Positions 42,306-50,998 of a stretch of DNA of 64,000 bases are shown piece by piece (position 1 is the stretch's first letter; each line of letters starts with the position of its first letter). The notes under the pieces were generated by a model, which was not told the DNA's origin, did not search any database, and worked only from the letters and a program-made list of their open reading frames with translations. This DNA is from JAUIAI01 sp045106815. Its GTDB lineage: Bacteria > Pseudomonadota > Gammaproteobacteria > Burkholderiales > Burkholderiaceae_E. The position numbers and the translations under genes were made by a program. The DNA lies in assembly GCA_045106815.1 (NCBI GenBank), contig JBGCFG010000010.1, forward strand, positions 62,001-126,000. The letters run 5' to 3'.

Positions 42306-43106
42306 CTAGCTCACCAAGTTTTTAACCGACGACCACTGGCGGCGGCTGACCGGCAACCGCTCATCGATATCGCGCATGACAACCTGCCAGTAGGGGTCAC
42401 CCGACTCGTTTTCGCCCGAGGGTGTGACACGCTCAAAGCCGGCAATTGACGGTCGAGCCACAAGCGCGTTGCGGTGAATCCGGACAAAGCGGTCGCTGAA
42501 CTCGTCTTCGAGGGCGGTGAGTGATTCTTCAATCAAGAACTCTCGCTCTGCTGTGCGCACGGTGATGTACTTCAATTCAGCCTTGAGATACACAATTTGC
42601 TCAAGCGGCACCAGGATCACCCGACCTCGCTCATGAACAGACAAATGGCGTCGGCGCGTGCTGGTGGCACGAGCAAGCTGGTCAATGGCGTCGGCGTGCT
42701 CAGACGGCGTGCGGGCAATCGCGCGATGCAAAGCCTCAAGCAGTCGCTGGGCGCGCACGGGCTTGAGCAAATAATCTACCGCCCGAACTTCGAATGCCTC
42801 AACCGCAAACTCATCGAACGCCGTCACGAAAATAATCAGCGGCATCGGCTTGGGGCTTTCACCCGTTTGCGCTCGCACCGAAATGTGACGGGCCAGTTCA
42901 ATGCCAGTCATGTTGGGCATCTGAATATCGAGCAGCACAATCTGTGGCTCGTTCAGCTCAATCTGCGATAGTGCTTCGGGCGCATTGGCCGCCTCGCCCA
43001 GAATGCGATGCGGAAAATCGGGCGATAAATCGGCCAGCAGCTCACGCAGGCGTGAGCGAGCTACCGGTTCGTCGTCAACGATCAGTATCGATGTTGGGTT
43101 TGACAT
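42306..43106 (-). CDS. algR: LytTR-type response regulator (AlgR-like)
   Basis: A 266-residue two-domain regulator. The receiver domain has the acidic pair in IVDDEPVARSRL, phosphoacceptor Asp60 in VLLDIQMPNMTG, Thr in FVTAFDEFAVEAF and Lys in DYLLKPV. A linker leads to a C-terminal LytTR DNA-binding domain (RIHRNALVARPSIAGFERV). The gene starts 32 bases inside the sensor kinase gene and sits directly upstream of hemC, the Pseudomonas algZ-algR-hemC order. AlgR controls surface motility and exopolysaccharide in Pseudomonas; the regulon here is unknown. Confidence 0.92.
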   Translation of the reverse strand: MSNPTSILIVDDEPVARSRLRELLADLSPDFPHRILGEAANAPEALSQIELNEPQIVLLDIQMPNMTGIELARHISVRAQTGESPKPMPLIIFVTAFDEFAVEAFEVRAVDYLLKPVRAQRLLEALHRAIARTPSEHADAIDQLARATSTRRRHLSVHERGRVILVPLEQIVYLKAELKYITVRTAEREFLIEESLTALEDEFSDRFVRIHRNALVARPSIAGFERVTPSGENESGDPYWQVVMRDIDERLPVSRRQWSSVKNLVS

Positions 43107-44253
43107 CTCTGCGTCTTCTCTCTCGTTTGTAAGGAAATACCAAAGTCGCTCTAAACAGCCCGTCTTCGGCAGCGGTTACTAATTGACCTTCAACATCAAA
43201 AGTCAGTGACAGCCGCTCCCGAATATTCGACAGGGCCATTTGATTGCCCGGCCGGGTTGGCTCTCGCTCAGCAATCGGATTCAGGATATCCACCCTCACC
43301 CTTTCGCCCGACTTGGCAATCGTGATCGAAATTTCCCCGGGTTCAGAACGCGGCTCAATACCATGGTGCACCGCATTCTCAATCAGGGGCTGTAACAACA
43401 GTGACGGCAACAAGGCATCACCAGGCATATCCTGTACGTGCCACTGTACCGACAATCGCTCCGGCAGGCGAAGCTTCTCAATAGACAAATACTCCTTGCA
43501 AAGCAGCACTTCCTCATCCAGAGGAACCAGCTCCCGACTGTCCTTCATGAACACCCGAAACAAATCCGCCAGGTTTTCCAGCGTTCGTTCTGCCTGCCTT
43601 GAATCACTGCGCATCAGTCCCAGCACTGTGTTCAAGCTGTTAAACAAAAAGTGCGGCCTGATCCGCGCCTGCAATGCCTGTAATCTTCCCTCAGCCTGTG
43701 CTGGCTGAAGTGACAATGTCCGCAGGAAAAGCCACTCAATCAATGCAGCCGCAACACCAGCCGCGAGCAGGCCTTTGGTTGCAGCCCACCCAATTAGGGT
43801 AAGGCCACGCAAATCCGGCGCAAGGACCGTAGACACAATAAGAGCCACAACAGTCGTCACGGCGCCAGTGACGATGAGCCCGACAGTCCACTGCATCCAC
43901 CGGGGTGAGCCATTAACCGCTTTTCGCAAGGGGCAAAGCAACGCGAGCGTGGCAAGCGTTGCCGGCTCCACAACAGCCGCCGCCATCATGAGTGAGGCGA
44001 ACGCCCCTTTCATGCTCTCAGACGCACTGATAACGACCAGCAGCATCGCCACATTCACGACCACCAGAACACGTGCAATCGTCCCAAGATTGCAGCAGTC
44101 TGGGAGGACGGGGAAATCCGCCCCGTCGGTCTGGCGACGCTGGCGTTCTTGTTCGAGTTGCTCAGTGCTCGCTGGCTTGCCCACAGCCGGCCCTCTGGCC
44201 GCAGCCAGCTTGCCTGCCGACGCTGGGTCGGCGGTTTGCACTGTATTGTTCAT
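43075..44253 (-). CDS. algZ: LytS-type sensor histidine kinase (AlgZ-like)
   Basis: A 392-residue membrane kinase. Four or more hydrophobic helices lie between residues 55 and 190. The His_kinase domain is marked by ARIRPHFLFNSLNTVLGLMRSD with the phosphorylated His, followed by LLCKEYLSIEKLRL. The ATPase lobe shows LLLQPLIENAVHHGIEPR and an N-box, ending with NIRERLSLTF, the degenerate G-box of the LytS group. It overlaps algR by 32 bases, so the pair is co-translated. Divergent from argH. Confidence 0.92.
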   Translation of the reverse strand: MNNTVQTADPASAGKLAAARGPAVGKPASTEQLEQERQRRQTDGADFPVLPDCCNLGTIARVLVVVNVAMLLVVISASESMKGAFASLMMAAAVVEPATLATLALLCPLRKAVNGSPRWMQWTVGLIVTGAVTTVVALIVSTVLAPDLRGLTLIGWAATKGLLAAGVAAALIEWLFLRTLSLQPAQAEGRLQALQARIRPHFLFNSLNTVLGLMRSDSRQAERTLENLADLFRVFMKDSRELVPLDEEVLLCKEYLSIEKLRLPERLSVQWHVQDMPGDALLPSLLLQPLIENAVHHGIEPRSEPGEISITIAKSGERVRVDILNPIAEREPTRPGNQMALSNIRERLSLTFDVEGQLVTAAEDGLFRATLVFPYKRERRRRDVKPNIDTDR

Positions 44254-44302
44254 ACTTTGTCTGATCAGGGGATGAGGCCGCGTTTCTGAGGATAGCGACC
44301 GA

Positions 44303-44308
44303 TATAAT
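44303..44308 (+). promoter_or_regulatory. Possible -10 element for argH
   Basis: A perfect TATAAT stands 54 bases upstream of the argH ATG in the 108-base gap between the divergent algZ and argH genes. A good -35 hexamer at 16-18 bases distance is not obvious, so this is a tentative promoter. Confidence 0.3.
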
Positions 44309-44361
44309 CCGCTGCCTAGAACAACTCACCCAACCTGTTGTCTTTTTTCGACAAATTTGAC

Positions 44362-45795
44362 ATGTCTAATCAGCTTTCCAATAAATCCTCGGGATGGTCA
44401 GGACTGTTTTCGGAGCCCATGAGCGATTTGGTAAAGCGCTACACCGGCTCAGTCAACTTTGATCAGCGCCTGGCCAAGGTCGATATCCGCGGCTCTAGAG
44501 CCCACGCGCAAATGCTCGCCCAGCAAGGCATCATCAGCAGTGAAGATCTCAACTCGATAAATGCTGGTCTCGACAGAATCGAACAGGAAATTGATGCGGG
44601 TCAATTTGCCTGGTCTCTAGAACTGGAAGATGTACACCTGAACATCGAGGCCCGGCTGACAGAGCTGGTCGGAGATGCCGGCAAGCGTCTTCACACTGGA
44701 CGCTCCCGGAACGACCAGGTCGCAACCGACATCCGGCTGTGGCTGAGAGAAACGATTGACGGCTGTCTAGTCCAGCTCATCGCGTTGCAAGCAGGGCTGA
44801 CCGAATTGGCTGCCAAGAACACTGAAACGATCATGCCAGGGTTCACTCATCTTCAGGTTGCGCAGCCCGTCACATTTGGGCACCACCTGATGGCTTATGT
44901 GGAGATGTTCGCTAGGGACGCGGACCGACTTCGCGATTGCCGCCGGCGTACTAATCGCTCACCTTTGGGGGCGGCGGCATTGGCAGGCACAACCTTTCCA
45001 ATCGACCGTCATAGCACCGCGGCATCACTTGGATTCGACGGCGTATGCGCCAATTCGCTAGACGCTGTATCCGATCGTGACTTTGCGATTGAATTTAGCG
45101 CGGCTGCCAGCCTGATCATGATGCACGTGAGTCGGCTTTCTGAAGAACTGGTTAACTGGATGTCTCCGGCTGTAGGCTTCGTGCGCCTGCCCGATCGTTA
45201 CTGCACAGGCTCATCGATCATGCCGCAGAAGAAGAATCCGGACGTCCCCGAGTTGGCGCGGGGCAAGACTGGCCGGGTATTTGGGCACCTAATGTCTTTG
45301 CTAACGCTCATGAAGGGCCAGCCGCTTGCTTACAACAAGGACAATCAGGAAGACAAAGAACCGCTTTTTGATACCGCCGACACGCTGCTAGACACGTTGC
45401 GGATATTTGCCGAGATGGTGCCCGGGATAGAAGCTCGGCCAGAGCGCATGCGCGAGGCGACCCGTCAGGGATTCGCCACCGCTACCGACCTGGCCGACTA
45501 CCTTGTGAGGCGCGGGCTGCCATTTAGAGAAGCACATGAAGTCGTGGCCCTCGCTGTCAAGGCCGCGACAGAACAGCAAGTTGATCTGGCCGACCTGAGC
45601 CTTGAGCAGCTTCGTCAGTTCTCGTCCCTGATCGGGGATGACGCCCTTTCGGCGCTGACCCTTGAGGCCTGCATCGCGGCCCGAGATCATGTTGGGGGGA
45701 CTGCTCCTGCTCAAGTCATGAATGCAGTCCAGGAGACCCGCTCCCGTTTAGACAAAGAAGCGATGGAGGCGGCCGAAGCCACAAGATTCGGCTAG
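44362..45795 (+). CDS. argH: Argininosuccinate lyase
   Basis: A 477-residue fumarase/aspartase-superfamily enzyme, last step of arginine synthesis (argininosuccinate to arginine plus fumarate). The signature GSSIMPQKKNPDVPELARGKTGRV is present, as are the upstream LHTGRSRNDQVATD and FTHLQVAQPVTFGHHL catalytic segments. The ATG at 44362 is chosen; an in-frame TTG eight codons earlier is possible, and neither has a strong ribosome site. The insertion of argH beside algZ-algR-hemCD is a Pseudomonas-type order. A terminator follows the gene. Confidence 0.96.
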   Translation: MSNQLSNKSSGWSGLFSEPMSDLVKRYTGSVNFDQRLAKVDIRGSRAHAQMLAQQGIISSEDLNSINAGLDRIEQEIDAGQFAWSLELEDVHLNIEARLTELVGDAGKRLHTGRSRNDQVATDIRLWLRETIDGCLVQLIALQAGLTELAAKNTETIMPGFTHLQVAQPVTFGHHLMAYVEMFARDADRLRDCRRRTNRSPLGAAALAGTTFPIDRHSTAASLGFDGVCANSLDAVSDRDFAIEFSAAASLIMMHVSRLSEELVNWMSPAVGFVRLPDRYCTGSSIMPQKKNPDVPELARGKTGRVFGHLMSLLTLMKGQPLAYNKDNQEDKEPLFDTADTLLDTLRIFAEMVPGIEARPERMREATRQGFATATDLADYLVRRGLPFREAHEVVALAVKAATEQQVDLADLSLEQLRQFSSLIGDDALSALTLEACIAARDHVGGTAPAQVMNAVQETRSRLDKEAMEAAEATRFG

Positions 45796-45859
45796 GGAAC
45801 TTACGGTTGATTACTCGGACATACCGCCCACTCGGGAACACTATGGTTTACCATTCGGA

Positions 45860-45887
45860 AGTTTCTCATCTTGAGAAAAGTTTTTTT
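45860..45887 (+). terminator. Rho-independent terminator after argH
   Basis: Stem TTTCTCA-TCT-TGAGAAA, extendable with AAG/AG at the base, is followed by seven T residues (45881-45887). It lies about 65 bases after the argH stop and separates it from the TRAP operon. Confidence 0.75.
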
Positions 45888-45923
45888 GTATCATGAAAGT
45901 CCAATCCTAAAGGAGACCCACTC

Positions 45924-47015
45924 GTGGAAAGACGTAAATTTCTGAAATCAGCCGCTGCTACGGGCGCTGGCGCAACTGCAGCCGCTATTGCCGCACCGGC
46001 AATAGCCCAGGGCAAAAAAGAGATGGTGATCGTCTCGACCTGGCCAAGAGACTTTCCCGGCCTCGGTGTGAGCGCGCAGCGTCTAGCAGCCCGCATTACC
46101 GAACTGACCGGCGGCTCAATCACAACCAAGTACTTTGCCGCAGGCGAGCGTGTTGGTGCATTTGACTCATTCGACGAAGTCGCCAGTGGTAATGCCCAGG
46201 CGTACATCGGCGCAGACTACTACTGGAAGGGTAAGCACCCGGCATGGGCGTACTTCACGTCAGTACCTTTCGGTATGACCACAAATGAATACAACGCCTG
46301 GATTAACTTCGGCGGCGGTCAGGCCCTCTGGGACGAACTCGGCGCTGAGTTCGGCATCAAAGGTCTGATGTGCGGTTCTACAGGTACCCAGATGGGTGGC
46401 TGGTTTAACAAAGACATCGAAACAGCAGATGACCTCAAAGGTCTGAAGATGCGTATTCCGGGTCTGGGTGGCGACGTGATGGCAAAGCTGGGCGCTTCTC
46501 CAGTATCACTGCCTGGCGGTCAGATCTATGAAAACCTTGTTTCAGGCGCCGTTGACGCCACCGAGTGGGTTGGTCCTTTTAACGACTACTTCATGAAGTT
46601 CTACGAAGCAGCTAAGTATTACTACTACCCAGGCATGCATGAGCCCGGTGGCGCCTTGGCCTTCGGTATGAACAAGAAGTTCTGGGACTCGCTGTCCAGT
46701 GATGAGCAGGCCATCTTGAAAGCCGCTTCAATGGAAGAAAACGCTCTGATGTACGACGAGGCAAACGCCAAGAACGGCGAATACCTCAACAAGCTGATTA
46801 ATGATCATGGCGTTGAATTGCGTCAGTTCTCAGACGAGATCTACGACAGCTTCGGTGAAGCCGCTCAGGCCGTGTTTGAAGAGACTCGTGAACACAGCCC
46901 ACTAGCCAAGAAGATCAACGACGACTTTATGAGTTCGCTCAAAGAGTTGGCCGGCTGGTCCAAGATTGCTGAGATTGCCTACAGTAATCAGCGTAACCGC
47001 GTGCTCGATATCTAA
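45924..47015 (+). CDS. TRAP transporter substrate-binding protein, Tat-exported (TakP/FcbT1-like)
   Basis: A 363-residue periplasmic binding protein. The N-terminus MERRKFLKSAAATGAGATAA is a twin-arginine signal followed by a hydrophobic run and an AIAQ cleavage site. The mature protein has the TRAP SBP features ADDLKGLKMRIPGLGGDVMAKLGASPVSLPGGQIYENLVSGAVDATEWVGPFND, with the key Arg in MRIPG. The ATEWVGP version is typical of the 2-oxoacid (TakP) and mannitol/chloroaromatic groups. GTG at 45924 has AAAGGAGA upstream. First gene of a TRAP operon; a strong hairpin separates it from the permease genes. Confidence 0.92.
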   Translation: MERRKFLKSAAATGAGATAAAIAAPAIAQGKKEMVIVSTWPRDFPGLGVSAQRLAARITELTGGSITTKYFAAGERVGAFDSFDEVASGNAQAYIGADYYWKGKHPAWAYFTSVPFGMTTNEYNAWINFGGGQALWDELGAEFGIKGLMCGSTGTQMGGWFNKDIETADDLKGLKMRIPGLGGDVMAKLGASPVSLPGGQIYENLVSGAVDATEWVGPFNDYFMKFYEAAKYYYYPGMHEPGGALAFGMNKKFWDSLSSDEQAILKAASMEENALMYDEANAKNGEYLNKLINDHGVELRQFSDEIYDSFGEAAQAVFEETREHSPLAKKINDDFMSSLKELAGWSKIAEIAYSNQRNRVLDI

Positions 47016-47023
47016 AGAGCACT

Positions 47024-47055
47024 GGCAGTCAGACAGCAACGACTGTCTGACTGCC
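47024..47055 (+). promoter_or_regulatory. Intercistronic 13-bp perfect hairpin in TRAP operon
   Basis: Perfect inverted repeat of 13 bases (stem arms 47024-47036 and 47043-47055, starting GGCAGTC and ending GACTGCC) with a six-base loop CAACGA. It begins nine bases after the binding-protein stop. No T-run follows. Such stems after binding-protein genes commonly protect the upstream mRNA and give more binding protein than permease. Confidence 0.7.
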
Positions 47056-47112
47056 CAATGACACATGCCATCACTTGGCAGCTAATTCTTATAAGAGATA
47101 GGAGAAACCCGG

Positions 47113-48108
47113 ATGGCCTCGGCTTCATCTGATTCCCCGGTGGTGTCCAGCACCTCAACTTTTATTGTCCGAGCATTTAGTTGGGGCATGTTGTTCGTTC
47201 TGCTGGTTTTTCTCATAAACAACTATCTCAATGTCGGTATGGGTTGGCCAGGTGCCAAGTCGCTCTTTGAAGGTGAAGCAAATGGACTCGCTTGGGTTCA
47301 AATTGCCCTTTATGCGGCGGCCATCATAGGTGCCTTCCTGTACGTCAGCCGCACCACTTCACGCACGCTGAGGGTCGACAGCGCGGCAATTGCACGCTTC
47401 AACGGATTCCTTGTGAGAGCTGCGTTTTGGGCTGTCTTTCTGGTCGGGCTTGCAGACGCCGCAATTTCATTCCTTCGCGTCGAAGGCATGCTTGAACAAT
47501 ATGTGAGCGCACAGATGGCCAGTGACCTTGGCCGCGCGCAGTTCCGGGGGCCTTTCATTCACCTGCCGCTGATGTTGCTAGGCGTCGTGATCGCTGCCCT
47601 GACCCGCTCTCTCGGCTTTATCTGGCTAACGCTACTCATTGTTGTGGCGGAGCTAACCATCGTCTTTACCCGATTCATCTTTTCCTATGAACAGGCGTTT
47701 ATGGCCGACCTGGTCCGGTTTTGGTACGCCGCACTGTTCCTTTTTGCTAGTGCTTATACCCTGCAAGAAGAAGGACACGTCCGAGTCGATGTTTTTTATG
47801 CTGGCTTTAAAGACAAGACCAAGGGCTTCATAAATGCAGTTGGGTCACTGTGTCTGGGCATGCTGGTTTGCTGGGTCATCCTGATTGAAGGTCTGAGTGG
47901 TCGATCGTCTGTCATCAACAGCCCGATGCTGAGCTATGAAATTTCGCAATCAGGCTTTGGGATGTACACCAAGTATTTGATGGCGGGTTTTCTCGCGGTT
48001 TTCGCGATCACGATGATGGTCCAATTTGTCAGCTACCTACTTGAGTCAGTGGCTGACTACCGCGATGAGCCAGGTAGGCGGGCGCTCCCTGAAGCGCCGC
48101 CGCACTGA
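47113..48108 (+). CDS. TRAP transporter small permease (DctQ), long form
   Basis: A 331-residue protein about twice the usual DctQ size. Roughly eight hydrophobic helices are visible, at about residues 18-40, 60-80, 98-118, 147-165, 168-190, 200-216, 240-262 and 285-310. The C-terminal half matches the DctQ domain: FTRFIFSYEQAFMADLVRFWYAALFLFASAYTLQEEGHVRVDVFYAGF is the typical motif. The N-terminal half adds four helices of unknown role. AGGAGA precedes the ATG. Works with the large permease encoded next. This size is seen in the FcbT2-like group. Confidence 0.85.
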   Translation: MASASSDSPVVSSTSTFIVRAFSWGMLFVLLVFLINNYLNVGMGWPGAKSLFEGEANGLAWVQIALYAAAIIGAFLYVSRTTSRTLRVDSAAIARFNGFLVRAAFWAVFLVGLADAAISFLRVEGMLEQYVSAQMASDLGRAQFRGPFIHLPLMLLGVVIAALTRSLGFIWLTLLIVVAELTIVFTRFIFSYEQAFMADLVRFWYAALFLFASAYTLQEEGHVRVDVFYAGFKDKTKGFINAVGSLCLGMLVCWVILIEGLSGRSSVINSPMLSYEISQSGFGMYTKYLMAGFLAVFAITMMVQFVSYLLESVADYRDEPGRRALPEAPPH

Positions 48109-48194
48109 GCGCGTCGGTATAGCCCATCGACGAATAACGCACGCATTCGCAAGCTGTTATGCGGTCAACTAACTCAATTGGAAGTTTCGCCTAA

Positions 48195-50852
48195 ATGGAA
48201 CTTTATTTTCTCCTCCTGTTAATCGTTCTGATGGCCATCGCGCTGGCCTCGGGTTATCCAGTTGCCTTTGCACTGCCAGGCTCTGCGATTCTGAGTATTG
48301 CGGCAGCAGCTGGTGCTGGCTACTTTTTTGCGGATGACCCCAACGCCTACTTCCATCAGGGCAATGCTGACCAATGGCTTAGTGCCGGAGTAACGAACCT
48401 GCGGGGGGTCTATTGGGAGGTTGAACGAGACACGCTGATAGCGATTCCGCTGTTCATTTTCATGGGCATCATGCTGCAGCGCTCCAAGATCGCAGAAGAC
48501 CTGCTGATGACCATGGCACAACTGTTTGGTCCGATTCGCGGTGGTCTCGGCATCTCGGTTGTATTCGTTGGCGCTCTTTTGGCCGCTACCACCGGCATTC
48601 TTGGCGCAACCGTCGTTGCGATGGGCCTGATTTCTTTGCCTGCCATGCTGCGCAACAATTACAGCGTGCCGCTGGCCACCGGCACAATTGCCGCGTCAGG
48701 CACATTGGGCCAGATCATCCCGCCCTCAATCGTCTTGATCATTCTGGCCGACCAGCTCGCCAGTGCTGTTGACCAGGCCGGCACTGCCCGCCAGGCGCTG
48801 TACAAGACGGCAACCGGCAACCTGTCAATGCCATCAGAGTTTGCCGTGACCTCAACCAGCGCCGGCGAGATGTTCCTGGGGGCATTCATCCCAGGCCTGT
48901 TGCTCGTTGGGCTCTACATGCTCTACATCCTCGTTGCCGCGTTTGTAAGCCCAAAACTTGCGCCAGCGGTTCCACGTGAAGGTGCGTTTGATAAAGCGTT
49001 TATTTTCAGAATCATCGTCACGCTGGTTCCTCCGCTGGCACTCATCTTTTTGGTGCTGGGCTCGATTCTCGCTGGTATCGCCACTGTCAACCAGGCCGGT
49101 GCGATTGGTGCGGCTGGCGCAGTCATCATGGCAGGCTACCGCCTGTATGAGGGCCGTCGGTTTGCATTTATTCCAGCCATCATCGGGCTGGTCTCTCTGG
49201 GTGGCATTGCCTGGGTTCTGAGTAACTACAACACCAACATCAGAAACATCACGACGCCAGAAGACGAAATGGGTTTGAATCTTGCCCTCGTGTTTGTTGG
49301 TGGCCTGGTGATCTCGCTGGTCTGGAGTGGGTGGCGGGCCTTCCGAACTGAGAACACGCTCAATGGCGTAATGGTCGAAACTGCAAAAACGACCTGTCTG
49401 GTTTTCATTATTTTGCTTGGCGCTGCCATGCTGACGGCGGCCTTTAGAGCGTTCGGCGGCGAAGAATACGTCAGAGACTTTCTGAACTCGCTTCCCGGAG
49501 GTTTCTGGACCCAGTTCCTGATCGTGATGCTGGTGATCTTTCTGCTCGGCTTCTTCCTCGACTTTATTGAGATCGCGGTGGTGGTTGTCCCGATCGTTGC
49601 GCCGATTTTGCTCGCCGACCCCTCCGCGAATATTACGGCCGTCTGGCTTGGCGTCATGATCGGTCTGAATATCCAGACGTCATTTCTAACGCCACCCTTC
49701 GGTTTTGCGCTGTTCTATCTTCGCGGTGTCGCGCCCAAGGTGGTCAAGACCCTCGATATCTACAAGGGGGTCATCCCGTTCATTGCGCTACAGATCTGCG
49801 CATTGGCGGTTGTCGGCTACACACCGCAGCTAGTGAACTACCTGCCCAACCGCGTGTCGTTCACCTCCGAGACCGCACCGCCGCCGCGCAATCCGAAACT
49901 GCAATACTGCCTAGAAGAATATGTAGCCCAAGACCTGGCTCAAAACGGTACCGCTATTCGCGGCGCGATTGAAACTGCGCGTTCGCTCGATATCAGCTAT
50001 TTGCCCAAGAAAGTTGGTTCAGGTTTAAGCAAAAGCTTCACAAGTGCCGAGCAGGCAATTGATCTGCTCGCCGATGCGAGAGCGGCAGAGCAGGCGGTGA
50101 TTGAAGCTTCCCCTGCTTTCAGACCTCTGCATACACAAGTACGCAATATCGAAAAAGAAGTCGGCAAGCTCGAACGGCGGATCAGCTCACAGGAAACCAC
50201 CCTGGGTCGACTTCGCGGTGAAGAGAATGCCGCAGCCAGAGGCAAGCTTGAGAGTGTCATTAATGATCTGAAACGCCAGGTTCAGGATTGGGAGGCGCAG
50301 ATCCCGTCTGCATGGGAAGCGGAGAACAAGCAGTTCAGCGCGCTCATAAAGGCTGAACTGACGGCCCGGCAGAAGTATCGTCGCACCGCCGACAATGCCT
50401 ACAAACCCGTTGGCGAAGCACTGGAGATCCTCGCCGCGAACGAGCAGCTTGAGGCCCTCGGGCCTGAAATCAAAGGTCTAGTGGCGCTGATCGAAGCAGG
50501 CGAACCGGCAGACCTCGTCGACCCGATTACGGCGGTCTACAACAATGTCCGCGCAGTAGAAGGCGCCAGCGATGTTCGCTCTGAAATGACTAAGGCACGT
50601 CGCGCAATTCGCGCTCGTACGCCAAGTAAAGAGAAGGCGCTCGAATCGGTACAGAAAGCGATTGAGAAATACGAAGCACAATTAGTCTGGCGTGCGAAGG
50701 CGAGTGCTGAACTAGCGCCGCAGTTGCAGACCTACGATGACTCAATCAAGTCAACAATCGGCGCTCGTCTCCAACCGAAGCTATCGCAGGATCAAGCCTT
50801 GTTCCTGGCTTCTTGCAGCTCCGGGCACCGAGATGTCTCATTGAGCTTCTAG
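48195..50852 (+). CDS. TRAP transporter large permease (DctM) with long C-terminal coiled-coil extension
   Basis: An 885-residue protein. Residues 1-550 are a DctM membrane domain of the FcbT3 (mannitol/chloroaromatic) type, with RDTLIAIPLFIFMGIML, GTLGQIIPPSIVLIILADQ and IGLNIQTSFLTPPFGFALFYLRGVAP, and a hydrophilic insert near residue 195. Normal members of this family are about 430-620 residues. From about residue 560 onward comes a hydrophilic stretch of some 330 residues, with coiled-coil character at about 635-720 (IEKEVGKLERRISSQETTL) and 780-840 (EMTKARRAIRARTPSKEKALESVQKAIEKYE). I recognise no domain there. No stop or frame change marks the junction, so it is a true fusion or lineage-specific extension. 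Confidence 0.88.
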   Translation: MELYFLLLLIVLMAIALASGYPVAFALPGSAILSIAAAAGAGYFFADDPNAYFHQGNADQWLSAGVTNLRGVYWEVERDTLIAIPLFIFMGIMLQRSKIAEDLLMTMAQLFGPIRGGLGISVVFVGALLAATTGILGATVVAMGLISLPAMLRNNYSVPLATGTIAASGTLGQIIPPSIVLIILADQLASAVDQAGTARQALYKTATGNLSMPSEFAVTSTSAGEMFLGAFIPGLLLVGLYMLYILVAAFVSPKLAPAVPREGAFDKAFIFRIIVTLVPPLALIFLVLGSILAGIATVNQAGAIGAAGAVIMAGYRLYEGRRFAFIPAIIGLVSLGGIAWVLSNYNTNIRNITTPEDEMGLNLALVFVGGLVISLVWSGWRAFRTENTLNGVMVETAKTTCLVFIILLGAAMLTAAFRAFGGEEYVRDFLNSLPGGFWTQFLIVMLVIFLLGFFLDFIEIAVVVVPIVAPILLADPSANITAVWLGVMIGLNIQTSFLTPPFGFALFYLRGVAPKVVKTLDIYKGVIPFIALQICALAVVGYTPQLVNYLPNRVSFTSETAPPPRNPKLQYCLEEYVAQDLAQNGTAIRGAIETARSLDISYLPKKVGSGLSKSFTSAEQAIDLLADARAAEQAVIEASPAFRPLHTQVRNIEKEVGKLERRISSQETTLGRLRGEENAAARGKLESVINDLKRQVQDWEAQIPSAWEAENKQFSALIKAELTARQKYRRTADNAYKPVGEALEILAANEQLEALGPEIKGLVALIEAGEPADLVDPITAVYNNVRAVEGASDVRSEMTKARRAIRARTPSKEKALESVQKAIEKYEAQLVWRAKASAELAPQLQTYDDSIKSTIGARLQPKLSQDQALFLASCSSGHRDVSLSF

Positions 50853-50866
50853 TCCTTGAACGGCTG

Positions 50867-50893
50867 GTTTGCCTGTAAATAACGCAGGCAAAC
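50867..50893 (+). promoter_or_regulatory. Hairpin after the large-permease gene
   Basis: Perfect nine-base inverted repeat GTTTGCCTG / CAGGCAAAC with a nine-base AT-rich loop, starting 15 bases after the stop. No T-run follows, so it is either a weak terminator or an mRNA-stabilising stem before the unknown gene. Confidence 0.45.
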
Positions 50894-50998
50894 TGCCGCT
50901 TTGGCCGACTGTCTCATTGCCAGCAAGCTAGAAAAGGCGAATAAACAGCCACGCAAGAATGAACGCTGACACTCAGCAATTTAATTGCGGAGGAAGAT

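Noticed and set aside
47024..47055. Hairpin considered as a rho-independent terminator
   Set aside because: No T-run follows and the permease genes of the same transporter continue downstream on the same strand.
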